From Polytrichum commune (taxonomy: Eukaryota; Streptophyta; Polytrichopsida; Polytrichales; Polytrichaceae): a DNA stretch of 64,000 nucleotides. Positions 22,701 through 32,548 of this stretch are shown here, in pieces; position 1 is the stretch's first letter, and every line of letters starts with the position of its first letter. Location: positions 25,469,501 to 25,533,500 of the forward strand of contig OX485805.1 in the NCBI GenBank assembly GCA_950295325.1. The letters run 5' to 3'. Position numbers and translations under genes: made by a program. The notes beneath the pieces were generated by a model. That model was given only the letters and a program-made list of their open reading frames with translations. It was not told where the DNA came from and made no database searches.

Positions 22701-23899
22701 CTAACCTCTGTGTGTATGTGGGTGTGATCTGTGGGCGACGGCGGTGGCGCTTGTGGATCTGGTGGCCTTTTTGGAGGTGGAGGTGCACGGGGGTTAGGTG
22801 TGCATTGTGGGGGGCTCACTGTGTTGTCAGTGTGTGTGGAGGTGGGCATTTGTGAGCGGGGTCTTGGTGGCGTCTTCAAGCGTGGAGTATTGTTGGGTCT
22901 TGGAGGTAGCTTTAGATGGAGGCTTGAAGTGTGTTTGGTAGAGAAGAGCATTGGGGGGCAACCTATAGTTGGGTGTGATAGTATTTTGGGTGGAGAGTAA
23001 TGTGGGTACTTTGTGGGGGGAGAGCTTAGTGGGTGTATTGGGGGTGATTCCATTGTTGAGTGAGAGCTTTGTGGGGGAGTTGTGGGGTTGAATATTGAGG
23101 GGGGAGCATTGTGGTGTGTGTGTGCACACAGGATAATGGTGCTTATGAGCACCCATTTTGTGTTTGAGAATAAAGCTGTAGCGTTGGACGCATTTGTTGG
23201 TGTCGATCCGTGTCTTCTTCTTGCCTCGCCGCGATCTAGATCTGTTTTGCTCCTTCTTTTCTTAGCATGCTTGTGCTTCTGGCTTGTTGGTGCGGTCTCC
23301 GGGGTAGTGTTTGGGGCGCTGGGCCTGTTCGCAGGACTTCTCCCCATCTGTGTGCATCGTGCTGACTTGTTGATGCGGCCGCTAGGGTTGCTCTTGGGGG
23401 TACCGGGATCTGCTCTCTCCTTGTTCGTGGTGCCTCCTTCTCTTGTGTGAGCCCTGCAGCTGTGCTGCTGCCGCATTGCAACATCGCTCCTCTGTAGATC
23501 TGGGACATAGTGGTGGGAGGTAGAGTTCGCGGTGTACTTAGGGTTAGCTGAGGGGAGCGCGTTTGCTTGGCAGATGCTAAGCAGTGTGTATAACACTTGT
23601 AAAAATGTGCAATGAAATCTTGGAGGTTTGCTCTTCAGATGCCTTTGGTGTGTTGTGTCAATCACTCCTCCTGCTATCACTGGGCTTGCTTGCTTCGTTG
23701 CTGTCCCTTGTATTTGCGCCGATGTTGTGTCTCGCCCGGTGAGTCTGAGGCATGCGGTGTGCTGGATCGTGTGCAACGGGTCGCTGGTGTCTATGCTCGA
23801 AGGTTGGGCTTTTTGCTGCGGCGGCGTCTTGAGTTTGTGTCTACTCCGTGGTGCTTTCTCGGTTGCGGCACCGCTCTGGAGCTGCGGGCGGGCAGCCAT
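19742..23899 (-). CDS. ORF1 protein with RRM-like modules
   Basis: The frame is open for 1385 codons from ATG 23899. An internal ATG at 22102 sits in an ideal context (CACCACCATGGCC) and would give 786 residues (MASNLEDMAK...). The upstream 600 codons are low-complexity, rich in Pro/Thr/His/Ser, and may be leader or an N-terminal extension. The internal part begins with a basic, Ser/Arg-rich region. Two segments then look like RRM folds: one with FAFLTLTTEEARDHI near residues 1000-1050, and one with GWCHIQCLNTAVYTEWL about 100 residues later. LINE ORF1 proteins usually bind element RNA and chaperone it. The protein ends in a Pro-rich tail with its TAG inside the ORF2 start. Codon composition is more balanced than in ORF2. 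Confidence 0.82.
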   Translation of the reverse strand: MAARPQLQSGAATEKAPRSRHKLKTPPQQKAQPSSIDTSDPLHTIQHTACLRLTGRDTTSAQIQGTATKQASPVIAGGVIDTTHQRHLKSKPPRFHCTFLQVLYTLLSICQANALPSANPKYTANSTSHHYVPDLQRSDVAMRQQHSCRAHTREGGTTNKERADPGTPKSNPSGRINKSARCTQMGRSPANRPSAPNTTPETAPTSQKHKHAKKRRSKTDLDRGEARRRHGSTPTNASNATALFSNTKWVLISTIILCAHTHHNAPPSIFNPTTPPQSSHSTMESPPIHPLSSPPTKYPHYSPPKILSHPTIGCPPMLFSTKHTSSLHLKLPPRPNNTPRLKTPPRPRSQMPTSTHTDNTVSPPQCTPNPRAPPPPKRPPDPQAPPPSPTDHTHIHTEVSKNGCTHHQEATPNKKHKDSRILCTDLPPEAAPHSSAIPCTTSNPHEDPRKVPNQDRPARSAGTTRHPKSRKPPATQVYHNSYLKGDPQQTTTKNAHKKHPYPSTLTQTNTHIVNSHNERHRSTSKTPTTKMVTTANTQPNPTTVQHTTPHPAHDHLPSLESNQEKPTHHPHRIPQIPQQPSQSLISLSSPPLNPHISTTMASNLEDMAKHTHKTPTATDARQDAEPRSRTRNTRSSGTESRGGLRPSSSSRQKEDTARGNRRRAKTGGGIDDGLRGATGAGSVGEGIAATPLDSDGTRDQDSRGPGTRNSNGSRRRALIQDYNDEDEDIQQASQPALMKGKVLTFHDLDIDMQLADVSPEHGGSSLQLSLSNDEFMAAPNQAAILRLDTINLAERTPTTTTHKSSMNVATSDNQSAKRRRSESGGIEANPDSHKSHNTRSEEAIPSIDIVSQMWLGFPIHEAVAVQKGVDVIRELRTNEDFARIRTPPKEIIHFKTLRRAFPRVPQLFYPSERLDAVPGNHLHFTQIPRQEKVDPSTGLSEGFHVTIRFDFGFKSISRQEARGVCLERLKQMDIPLGKAYSNPLDVGINAVTKNWAGFIKVHLQHPQRDGHALLQGNRSFAMEMEDKELVIGKVEKGYELATKARNLRLHLKGETLRHEHASNIFETIVRESYYNGQQHEFMGLTKPELDKNFAFLTLTTEEARDHILKDGITFNHERLQVSITRDRGTGNPSELRISTTLVANNLPQRETQTTITRAIKHAFRTDNIVGISFGNNNQPHSDKQAGWCHIQCLNTAVYTEWLHKSTFILGRRIDFIPHRGSIDGTDPNKTAIRLAQAPVREAIAETIQAMGNATNANPLLTENYLTKTMKEFEDKLDEKFCTLTTTINTHTDRRLETTTATITHHTNNLQALFGTIAHEFQQSNLRMQGLVNGIAAAAPEILQRTAPPPLPQSYNTTASPLPLQAPPGFHTNPTMSHQGPSTFNG

Positions 23900-23912
23900 C
23901 TTGGTAGTCAAT

Positions 23913-25679
23913 CCACACACCATACAATACACCCCTACACCGGAATGGCCCAAATACTACCAATACATCGAATCTTCACTCACATCAATAATATGTGTAC
24001 ACGGCCAAGCAAACTTGACTTACGATCTACAAACCCCACGAGAACTCGCATACATATTAAAACACGCCACAAACACACATATAGAAACCCACCCTATAAA
24101 ACCCACAAGATCACAATATCATATTAAATTCTCCCCCACTTGGAAAACTTCACCCAATACCAACACTCCCACAAATATAACTATCCCCTCAATAACGATA
24201 CCAACCAAGTACTACCACCAACACCCCCTTAAATACCAACCGCAACAATGCATATATACGGACGGTTCATTCATACCCCCCTCAAAAAATTCAGAAGGAC
24301 AAATAATAGGCAATACCGCAGGCTCCGGTATATACAGCCCCAACAATAACATCCGCATATCAGAAAGATTACCAGGATACCAAAACATCTTGAGAGCAGA
24401 ACTAAACGCTATACTAGTCGCCGTCAAAACCATACAAACAACCCAAGTTGACACACACATATTCACACATAGCCTTAATAGTATATACCTAATCAACAAC
24501 CACATACAACGCCCAACCTCACAACACCATCACCCAGATAAACTACTCATAGCTGCCATAATACACCAAATATACTGGACCCCACACACAATCTCCATCC
24601 ATAAAGTACGAGCACATACGGGTATCATAGGCAATGAAATAGCCGACACCCTCGCCAACGAAGGTACACACCAGAAAAAACCAACTCCCACGCCACACAT
24701 ACATCTAGCCCACGCATCACCTTATTGGCTAGCAAGTTGCCCAACCGCCACACACGATGGAGCTATCAGAAATCTACACACGTTCGTAACAAAAGCACAT
24801 GACTACCGTGAGGTAGGGCATGCCCAAAACAAATTCCCATACGTAGAAAAATGGCTATCCAACACCCAAATAAATCAAAAACTATCCAACCACTTCTGGA
24901 AAAACAATAAAATAATAGATGCCCAAATCACCCAAACCTTAAAATTCAGATATGCCCAATACATGGGGAACCACAGGAAAAACATCTTCTGGCCACTTAA
25001 ATTCCAAAATCCCAATTGCACACTCTGTCACAGAAATGATAGAGACACATGGCCACATCTACTATCCATGTGCGACCACCCCTACCTAAAAGGCCTGAGA
25101 ATTGCTCGCCACAACAAAGCAGTCCACCTCATCACACAAACACTACAAGCCAACAAACACACCCGCTTCTACACATTAGCAAACGCCGGCAACCAACACA
25201 ACATGCACCATGAAAACACCATCCCGGAATGGCTTATACAATGCGCATGCCCACAACCACCCTGCCAGTGCCTAGCTAAACTAAAACCAGATATACTATG
25301 CATATTAGGTGCCCCCACTACATCAACAACACCACTAATTCTAACACCAGCATACACTGTGCAACTCATTGAATTTACATACTGCCATGATAGGTTCCCA
25401 GAACAAGCCCTTACACACAAACATGACAAATACGACCCACTAATTAACAACATCCAAAGCAAAGGATGGCAAACAAACCCCCTCATCACCATCATAGCCG
25501 GTGTAAGAGGCGCCATACATGAACATGCCATCACTAAATTAGCCAACCTTAAAATCCCAAAACCAAGCATTAAAACTCTCATGAAGGATCTACACCAAAA
25601 TGCCATCAAATACCTAACCTACTTAGTCCTAAACAAAAGAAAACTAGAAAACAACCAAGCTACTATCACACCCTCCTAA
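23913..25679 (+). pseudogene. RNase H, CCHC knuckle and RLE-like domain, outer LINE copy
   Basis: About 588 codons are open to a TAA at 25677. The order is: linker; RNase H (IYTDGSF near 24253, RAELNAIL, THSLNS, HKVRAHTGIIGNEIADTL near 24600-24660); knuckle CTLCHRNDRDTWPHLLSMC near 25020-25075; RLE-like block (KPDILCI near 25285, IEFTYCHD near 25370, DKYDPLI near 25425, then AGVRGAI). In RNase H the second catalytic Asp (TDS) is His (THS) here. This copy keeps the C-terminal 53 codons that the inner copy loses to a TGA. The frame appears longer on the plus strand (from 23628), but those codons come from the inner element's 5' end. Confidence 0.85.
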
Positions 25680-25836
25680 AACTTAATAGGAACTAAAAGC
25701 AAACTAACCGAGCCCACCTCCCAAGGAGGCATAAATCCCTAAACGACAACCCAGTAAAATGGGTTAAGTTTTCGGACAACAGGCTCATATTCATGCCGGT
25801 ACTATGTGCAGGCGTTATTTTTTCTTTTTTTTCTTT
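23913..25836 (+). mobile_element. Outer LINE copy, right part and 3' end
   Basis: The outer element resumes with the second copy of CCACACACCATA and runs through RNase H, the knuckle and the RLE-like domain to a tail of TTTTTTCTTTTTTTTCTTTTC ending near 25836. Its 3' UTR (25680-25836) repeats the CCTCC...GGAGG hairpin and the GCCGGTACTATGTGCAGGCG-type core seen in the inner copy. Confidence 0.85.
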
Positions 25837-28800
25837 TCTACACACAAGGTTAGAGCCCCTTGTTTTGTTCCATAGTCTCTTCCAATAGTATCCAGTGACC
25901 ATAGGCCATACCACAGGTTAGATGACACTATCACTATAGCTCCATTTACATTCCTATAATGGAAATATTGATTGATTAAAATTAATGATATAAGATTCAA
26001 TCTTCTTTTGTTTCCTACATATTGACAAAACAACGTTTGACTTAATGCTTTTTAAATTAAGTTATTATAATTTGCAAAAGTCTAGTTACAATTGACAATA
26101 ACGACTTACCGGAAGATAAGCGAATAGGGTCCTAAACAAGTGTCCCAAATAGTAGCTCAAGTCTAACAACGAGGCCATAGTCTAAGTCACAAGTATCAAG
26201 TCTAGTTCCAAGTAATGGTCACAAGTAGCTAGTCTAATAAGTAGTGCAGACCATAGTCTTTAGTAACAGAGAAGCGTCTATTTGGGACAACATGCTTGCC
26301 GGAACTCCTTTTATATCTACCCTTAGTAGTACTCCTCAACGATATGGGATAAGGGACTCACCTTTTTCCCTGTAGCTGCACCGTCATCATTCGCGCATCG
26401 ATTGCTTCTTCCGCAGCTTGGCTTACTTTATCTTCGTTATTCTGGGTGACTGCAATCGAGTGATCAATTTCTCCATTGCAAACTCCTAAGACCTCTTTCC
26501 GCTGCGAAGATTCGAGCTTTGGGGTTCCGGGGTCAAAATGAGGTTTGTCAATTTTACTTGTAACCACTCTTTTGCTTTGAATTCTTACTTCCCTCTGATT
26601 TCAACCCGACTACACACACAACTCTCTCCAAATAGTGAGTTCCATGTAACCTGATCAACACTAGTCCAAGAAGTAAGAATATTTCTTCTTCAATCAGCGA
26701 AGCACTAAGGTGGAACTTGAAGTAGATTGGTTTCCCACCATCCAATTTATCCCTTCATCAATGAACACCGCAGACACCAGGACATTCCTTCCATGGAATG
26801 AAACTTTCTGAAAGACAGGTTGAATTTACAATCTCAAATTACTATTAAGGGAATTACATCCTCCTTCCCTAACAATTGTGGAATGGCTCGCATTGATGCT
26901 TTCAATCAGATGTGCCTCCCACCAATACTGAATAACAATACCCTACACTGCTCTTAATTCCAAAATTCAAGACGAGGAGGAAGACCAGTGAACTGCTGAA
27001 TTACATTCAAGTTTAGAATTGAATTTACACAAGGTCCAAGGGTTTGACACCCGATCAATCCATGAACTTAAAAACTTAATCACTTTACTAAGTGGACATG
27101 GTTCCTTCTCTCTTCACGAGATGATTCAAAAACTTCTCTTATTGATTTCACAGGATTGAAACATGCATTTACCCACATTAGAATTTCACATTCTACGTAT
27201 AAGTTACCACCAGGAATTAGGATATGATTCTTGAGACACGTCCAATGCTCCACATATGATCGATTATGGAGTAAACTTATACCAATCAAGACACGGGTAC
27301 AAGGTGAAAACTCCACTGTATTACATTCAGATACATTACAAAATAGAGTTCACAAAATAAGTAAGGGCTTCACACCCAATCGTTTCAGAGGAATCAAAGC
27401 TTCCCTCACCAAGAGGATAGACAAGGGGATGTCCCTAATTCACTCTCTTCACGAGAGAAAGGTATATTGATTCTCTTTTTTTTTTCTTTTTTTTCCTCTC
27501 TTATATCCTTCCCTCATCCACTGACTCCCTTGCGAACAGTTTCCTCTGACCATAGCCAGGATCTGAAGGTGTTTCTCGTAACTAACCATGTGACTATTCA
27601 CTGACTCTTGGTAACTTTTACCCTAGACTATGGTCAGCACATATAACATATGTCCAAATTTGCTTGTTTCCATCCCAGAGTCACTAATTGCCTAATTTAT
27701 CATGATATTTAGAGTTCTGAATGCCATTTTACATCAAATTAACATTCAAAATTTAAAACTGTTCTACTCGTCCAAAAAATTGTATCACACTATCAATATA
27801 ACTATTATACCTAACTAAAATTATGTGGACGGTGAACTTGGAGAGAGAGAGAGAGAGAGACTTAACTCACCATACAACCCGGGTGGAAACTCTACCCTTA
27901 AAATCATGTTTGTGAATCCCTTCTAATGCTTCTATCTAATTGATGAATTGTTATTTTAAAAAACAAATAGTGACATGATGCTTGGGTTGCAAATTGCACT
28001 TTTGAATGTCATTTAGGAAATAATTAGAGACAATTTTACTGGCACATAGGTAAATTTCCAAACTTCCTAGGTATTTATCTTCACTATTAAGAAAATTTGT
28101 AAATCGTTTAGCATTCTTTTTCTTAAGAAATGCTCATAAAACAAGAAAACAGTAGAACCGTGAGGCTCTGTCCTTTGCTATGAAAGACTACAATTGTAGC
28201 TGATTACTTTGCTCATGCCAATCCATGGCTATTCACTATACCAAACCTTTCTTGGATTTTGTGCACCTTCTTCTCAAATACGGGTCAAGGATTGAAGCTA
28301 CTCATTTATCACCCGAAATGTTTTAAATGAATAATCAAGAACTACTGAAATAACTATAGTTAACTAGATTTCTTTCAATGCACTTTAGGGAGCACTTGTA
28401 TATATATATAAACTGTAGTTAACATCCACATTACATAAAGTGGATAAAAAATAACAAGAACAAGTAACGTCCAAGTGTGAACACAAAGTGGTTAGGAAAT
28501 TTGCTCTTGAAACGAAGAAGTTGATGCATAGTCTCTGTCCTATAGACAAAGCCAACAAATGCAACTCCAAGATGATGCTTCAAAGAAATGGTTAAGTAGC
28601 TCCAACCAAATTCTAAAGACAATGAGCCATGTGAGTGCTACAAATAGTTGCCACCCCAAACCATGAGTCAATGACACATCACAACAAAGCATAATTGGGG
28701 CACAACCCAACATGTCGAGTGAGCAATTGCCCCATGGCACAAAGAGAGGGAATTATTGTATATGAGCGTACCTCTCATTCATCCAACATAAAAAGTTGTC

Positions 28801-28941
28801 CCCTATAAGTTTGTGGCCGTATCATCTCAAATGACATGGGGGCGCAACCAAGGTCAAGTGGATAGCTCTTGTACAAAGGCCAAGCTATTTATGTCGACCA
28901 TTGTTTTCCCAAGAAAAGTCTACATATTTTAGAAGATGATG
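25837..28941. other. AT-rich region, no firm gene
   Basis: A minus-strand frame at 26358-26567 ends at a good donor (AAAAAG then GTGAGTCC near 26360). It could be a host exon, but I do not recognise the protein. A (GA)10 microsatellite lies at 27841-27860 and pyrimidine runs at 27475-27500. Bases 28755-28790 resemble 8470-8505. No RNA gene was seen. Confidence 0.35.
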
Positions 28942-29439
28942 CAAGTTGTGGGAACACACGAACACCAAAATATCCGGATTGGCGTTTTTAAGTGCCTAAT
29001 CCGGTTTTGTCCGGATGACCCTAGTATTGTCCAGGGATTCTGTGAAGTGTAGGAGGTCGAGAACTCCCCGTACCCGCTTATCTTCCACTCCTTAGCCGAA
29101 TTTCCGGAAACCCCGGTTTCCGGCCTTCCGGTCTTTTGGAAACTCTTCCTCCTCCGGAGTTTGCCTTTCCGGATTGTATCTTTAGGTCCTAATTATAATA
29201 CTTACTCACCCCTATGGTCCAGATTTACCCCTCTATGTTCTACCCTCTAGAATAGTTGGTTTCTTCCGGTGAAGACGTCCCTTATAAGATTGGGATCCGG
29301 ATATTCCCTCACAACCAATCCGGATTGGCCAAATCCGTCTTGATAGGTCACACAGGGAAATCCGGATTATATCTTAGGACTACAACGACCGGAGTATTCC
29401 GGATTCCACCCGGAGATCTGACTCAACGGGATAAGTGGG

Positions 29440-29910
29440 TGATCCGTACCACTTTCCGGATTGTCCCGTCCAAAAGCGGTGAGACCTCTTCAGAAGATCA
29501 AATTGGCGCAAGTCCGGATCCCTTCCGGATCCCTTCCGGATCTTTACCCAGTCCTCCCCACGGCTATCTCACCTAGACGTTACCCAAACATCCAAAACAA
29601 TGAGGTCCTCTTCCCACTACACTCCGGAGATGGCCTCCGACCCGGAATCCTAACTGTTCCGGTCCTTCCCTCCTCCTTCTGACGGATCGATCCGGCTACC
29701 ACTACCTTGGACTCTACTCAATCTGAGCTAACTAGGCGATCCGTACCACTTTCCGGATTGGTCCGTCTAAAGGCGGTGGGACCTCTTCAGAAGCTCGGAC
29801 GGCGCAAGTCCGGATCCCTTCCGGATCTCACCCAATCCTCCCAGCGGCTATCCCACCTACACGTTACTCAACCATCCGGAAAAGTGAGGTTTCCCTCCCA
29901 CTACACACAG
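29440..29910. repeat. Internal direct duplication, offset about 298 bp
   Basis: Bases 29440-29609 and 29738-29910 share 'gatccgtaccactttccgga', 'ggcgcaagtccggatccctt' and the 'cggctatc' block in the same order. The copies are diverged and lie inside the 4.1 kb TCCGGA-rich element. Confidence 0.7.
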
Positions 29911-31092
29911 AGAGGATCTGCAAAGCAATAACTAGATCTGATCCGGGTTTCTTCTCCCATGTCCTATCCGGAACTCCTATCCCCTCATGCTCTCTCTCTC
30001 CTCCGCTAACGATCTCCGAATCATTCGTACACAAAATCAATCAAGGAAAATCAAGGAGTGAGAAATCAAGGAGTTATTAGAGTAGGAGCAAACAAAATAC
30101 AACAATGGAGAAGGAACCCCTCTCCAACTCCTTATTCAGCCTTAAGTAGAGGCTTGCAATCCCTAACTACTGGTGGCGGCCCAGGCGGCCGCCCTGAAAA
30201 CCCTAGGCAGCGAGAACTCCGGAAACGCGTCCTTCGCGGAATTTCCGGATCTCGATCCGCTTTTTGCGCTGACAGAAAATTTGAATTCACAGTCTTGCCA
30301 AAACTCAAAAAACATCCTAAACTCTGTCTGCCTAATTCTGATCTACCTAATGTTAATCTAATTGGTGCGATGTTTTTTCGAAGCCGTCCCGTCCTTGGAA
30401 TGGCTTGCGGGCCCGCTGATGGCGGAGGAGCCTCCTCCGGGGGTCAAAAGTCGCCGTTCCTGCAGCCTTGTAAATACCCTCCTCATATTTGGAGAAGGGG
30501 CAATCTCGTCCTTCGAGTCCCCTGCTCCTTCTGTTCGTGGTGTTCCGGAAACTGTACTTCCCTTCCGGACGCTCCGGATCGGGGAAGGATCGCTTCCGGT
30601 GCGCTGTTCCGGATTCTGTCCGCCTGAGATCGAGGTAGTCCGCGGGTCCCTGGTGAAGGCCGCCCTTGAGGGTGGCGGAGGGAATGTGTTCACCATTTGG
30701 CAGTCTAGAGGAAACGACGGCGAGGCTTGGGTCATAGGGGCCTTACCCCTATTCAAAGTCGCCTCTCGATCCGGAATTCGGTGCCTTATAGGGGTCCGAG
30801 CTCTGTCCGGAGTCCGGGACCGATCCGAGTTTCGCGGGACAGGGGACTGGCCTCATCCGGATCTAACAGACCCGGTGCTCTTCCGCCTCACTTGGGGAGA
30901 GCGGATCCTTTCCGGAGCTCTTCCGGAACTGGCAGGCCGAGAGCTGCCTCCATGCTGGTTGGGTCCTGCAGCCGTTGGCGGATTTTGGACCAGGGCAACT
31001 TCACCAACTACCTCATAGAGGGTTCCGGATGGTGACCTAGGCGGACCCGGATAGAGTACCCGCCGAGGTGTTCCGCTTGGCGGAACCACCTT

Positions 31093-32403
31093 CTAGATTT
31101 CCGCTAGGAGATCCTTCATCGTCCGTGAGTATTTCACGAGGATGGGGAGGGTCTGCCTAGCGGAAGTCGGTTCTCTGGACTCCATCATCCGGTCGTAGAG
31201 ATGCGCCTTATTGACGATCTCTGCCGGCTGCCCCACCAGCTCCCGGATCCAGCTGAAGACCATTGCCTGCTCCGCGTGGTACTTCCGGATTTCCTCGCTC
31301 TTCTAACTCAGCTCCTGAGTCATGGCCACTACCTGCGCGGTGAGGTGAGCGTTTTCCGTCTTGGCTTGCTCGAGCTCCTTCCTGTCCGCCCTCTTCGCCA
31401 ACTCCCGGAGAATATTTCCGGGTCCGCAGTTGTCCAGGGCCTGGTTCGCTCCCCGGGCAATGTGTTCCAGCCGGAAGTACTGGTTCTGTAGATCCTCCAG
31501 CCCCTCCTGGACCCGCTTGAAGGGATTTTCCGGAAAGTCCCAAGCGGAGAGATCCACATTCCGCCAAGTGGTTTCCCGGCTGGGTCCGGCTTCTGGATGA
31601 TAATGAGGGGGAGGAGAGGTTGGTCTTTGGAGGGTCGGCGGCGGACTTCCGGGTGAAGAGGGAGGCGCTTCCGGAATGATGGGGTCGCTTGAGGTTTCCG
31701 TCTCGATGTCTCCGACTTCCGGATGGAGCTTGTAGGTGACTTCGTCCGCCGCTCTAGTCAGCATGTCCTCCTCCTCGGCCGTGATGCAGTCAAAGTGCTG
31801 ATAGAGGTGCAGAATGAAGGGGGAGAGGAAGGAGGGTTTCCGGCCTACATTGGGGAGGGCCTGCCCTACTACCTCGTGAATTATCAACCCCCAATTCACG
31901 GGCCAAACTCCGGACATAGCACCGAACAGGGTGTTAGTCATGGTAAGGCTGATCTGCTTAGGCTTGTCCGGGTTAAGGATGGGCATGAGGAACTCTAATA
32001 CCCTCCGCTCTCTAAGGTTCCGGCAGTTCCCGGGGTGGAAGCCGTCTTTCGGGTCCGCGTCTCCTCTAAACTTTCCGGCAAACATGCCATCGCGGCGGCC
32101 GGCCCATCCCTCTGGAATTCCTCTCGGAAACCCGTAAACCCTATTCCAGACTTCCGGAGTCCAACTATCCGGATCCCTCTTTTTAGTTCTCAGCCACTGA
32201 TTCCCTCTCTCGAACTTGAATTCCCGGAGGGTATCTTCCGCTCGGAGGTTCCAGGGTTTGGCGAGCAAACCCTCGCAACCCATAACCCGGAGATCCTCCA
32301 CTAGCTCCTGCAGCTCCCCATCCTCCCTCGGAATTGCAGGGATGAGGGCTTTGAGCGGAATCGGGATGGGTTCCCTCCGATCCTCTTCCTGTACTTCCGG
32401 CAT
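31093..32403 (-). CDS. Element-encoded hypothetical protein with in-frame TAG
   Basis: ATG 32403 (MPEVQEEDRREP) is preferred over an upstream TTG. The first stop is TAG at 31303-31305, giving 366 residues. The same frame then continues for 69 protein-like codons (KSEEIRKYHAEQ... to LLAEI) up to a TAG at 31093, so the first TAG is a nonsense change or a read-through site. The central part, with LTMTNTLFGAMSG, VNWGLIIHEVV and ILHLYQHFDCITAEEE, resembles 'putative plant transposon protein' domains. A Pro/Ser-rich linker and a probable coiled coil follow. The function is unknown. It is the only long ORF of the 4.1 kb element. Confidence 0.6.
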
Positions 32404-32466
32404 TTTCCTTTCTTCTCTCAACCTCTGTCACAACTACAGAAATTCTCCCCCCTCCAGGTTCCCTCT

Positions 32467-32548
32467 CTTCCGCTTACTTGCTACGGAGTCCCGGCAAGCC
32501 AACTGCCGGTAACTAGAAATTGCGGAGTCCCAGCAATCCAACTGCTGG
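32467..32548. repeat. Small tandem duplication in the leader of the element ORF
   Basis: Two copies of a block starting CGGAGTCCC (about 32485 and 32523) each pair GGCAA/GCCAA- or CAGCA/TGCTGG-type halves. Each forms a short stem, and together they make a duplicated hairpin about 100 nt upstream of ATG 32403 in the transcript. Confidence 0.45.

Larger units (their letters stand above)
11914..23912 (-). mobile_element. 12.0 kb Dualen/RandI-like LINE with 2A motif, full length
   Basis: On the minus strand the element runs from about 13 nt upstream of the first ORF1 ATG (23912) to a pyrimidine-rich tail (11914). It encodes ORF1 with RRM-like modules. ORF2 carries a 2A motif, APE endonuclease, reverse transcriptase, RNase H, CCHC knuckle and RLE-like domain. 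A perfect 12-bp duplication flanks it and it is not 5'-truncated, so the insertion is complete and fairly young. Two visible lesions, a C18 frameshift and one TGA, disable ORF2. The coding strand is strongly A/C-rich through ORF2. The clade name is inferred from domain content, and a phylogeny would settle it. Confidence 0.88.

Noticed and set aside
15158..22855. Many plus-strand frames across the inner LINE
   Set aside because: They overlap conserved minus-strand ORF1 and ORF2 and show no domain of their own; their Cys/Val/Gly-rich composition is typical of antisense reading.
23900..23953. ORF1 start at 23953
   Set aside because: Those codons lie outside the element, in the outer copy. The element's own first ATG is at 23899.
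23628..25679. 683-codon plus-strand ORF as one gene
   Set aside because: It crosses the insertion junction at 23913. The first 95 codons are antisense of the inner LINE's 5' end; only 23913 onward belongs to the outer element.
9578..25836. A target duplication for the outer LINE
   Set aside because: No convincing match between bases before about 9581 and after about 25836; the 5' boundary is approximate.
29256..31035. Overlapping frames on both strands in the TCCGGA-rich element
   Set aside because: GC-rich palindromic sequence opens frames on both strands; none has a recognisable domain or supported start.
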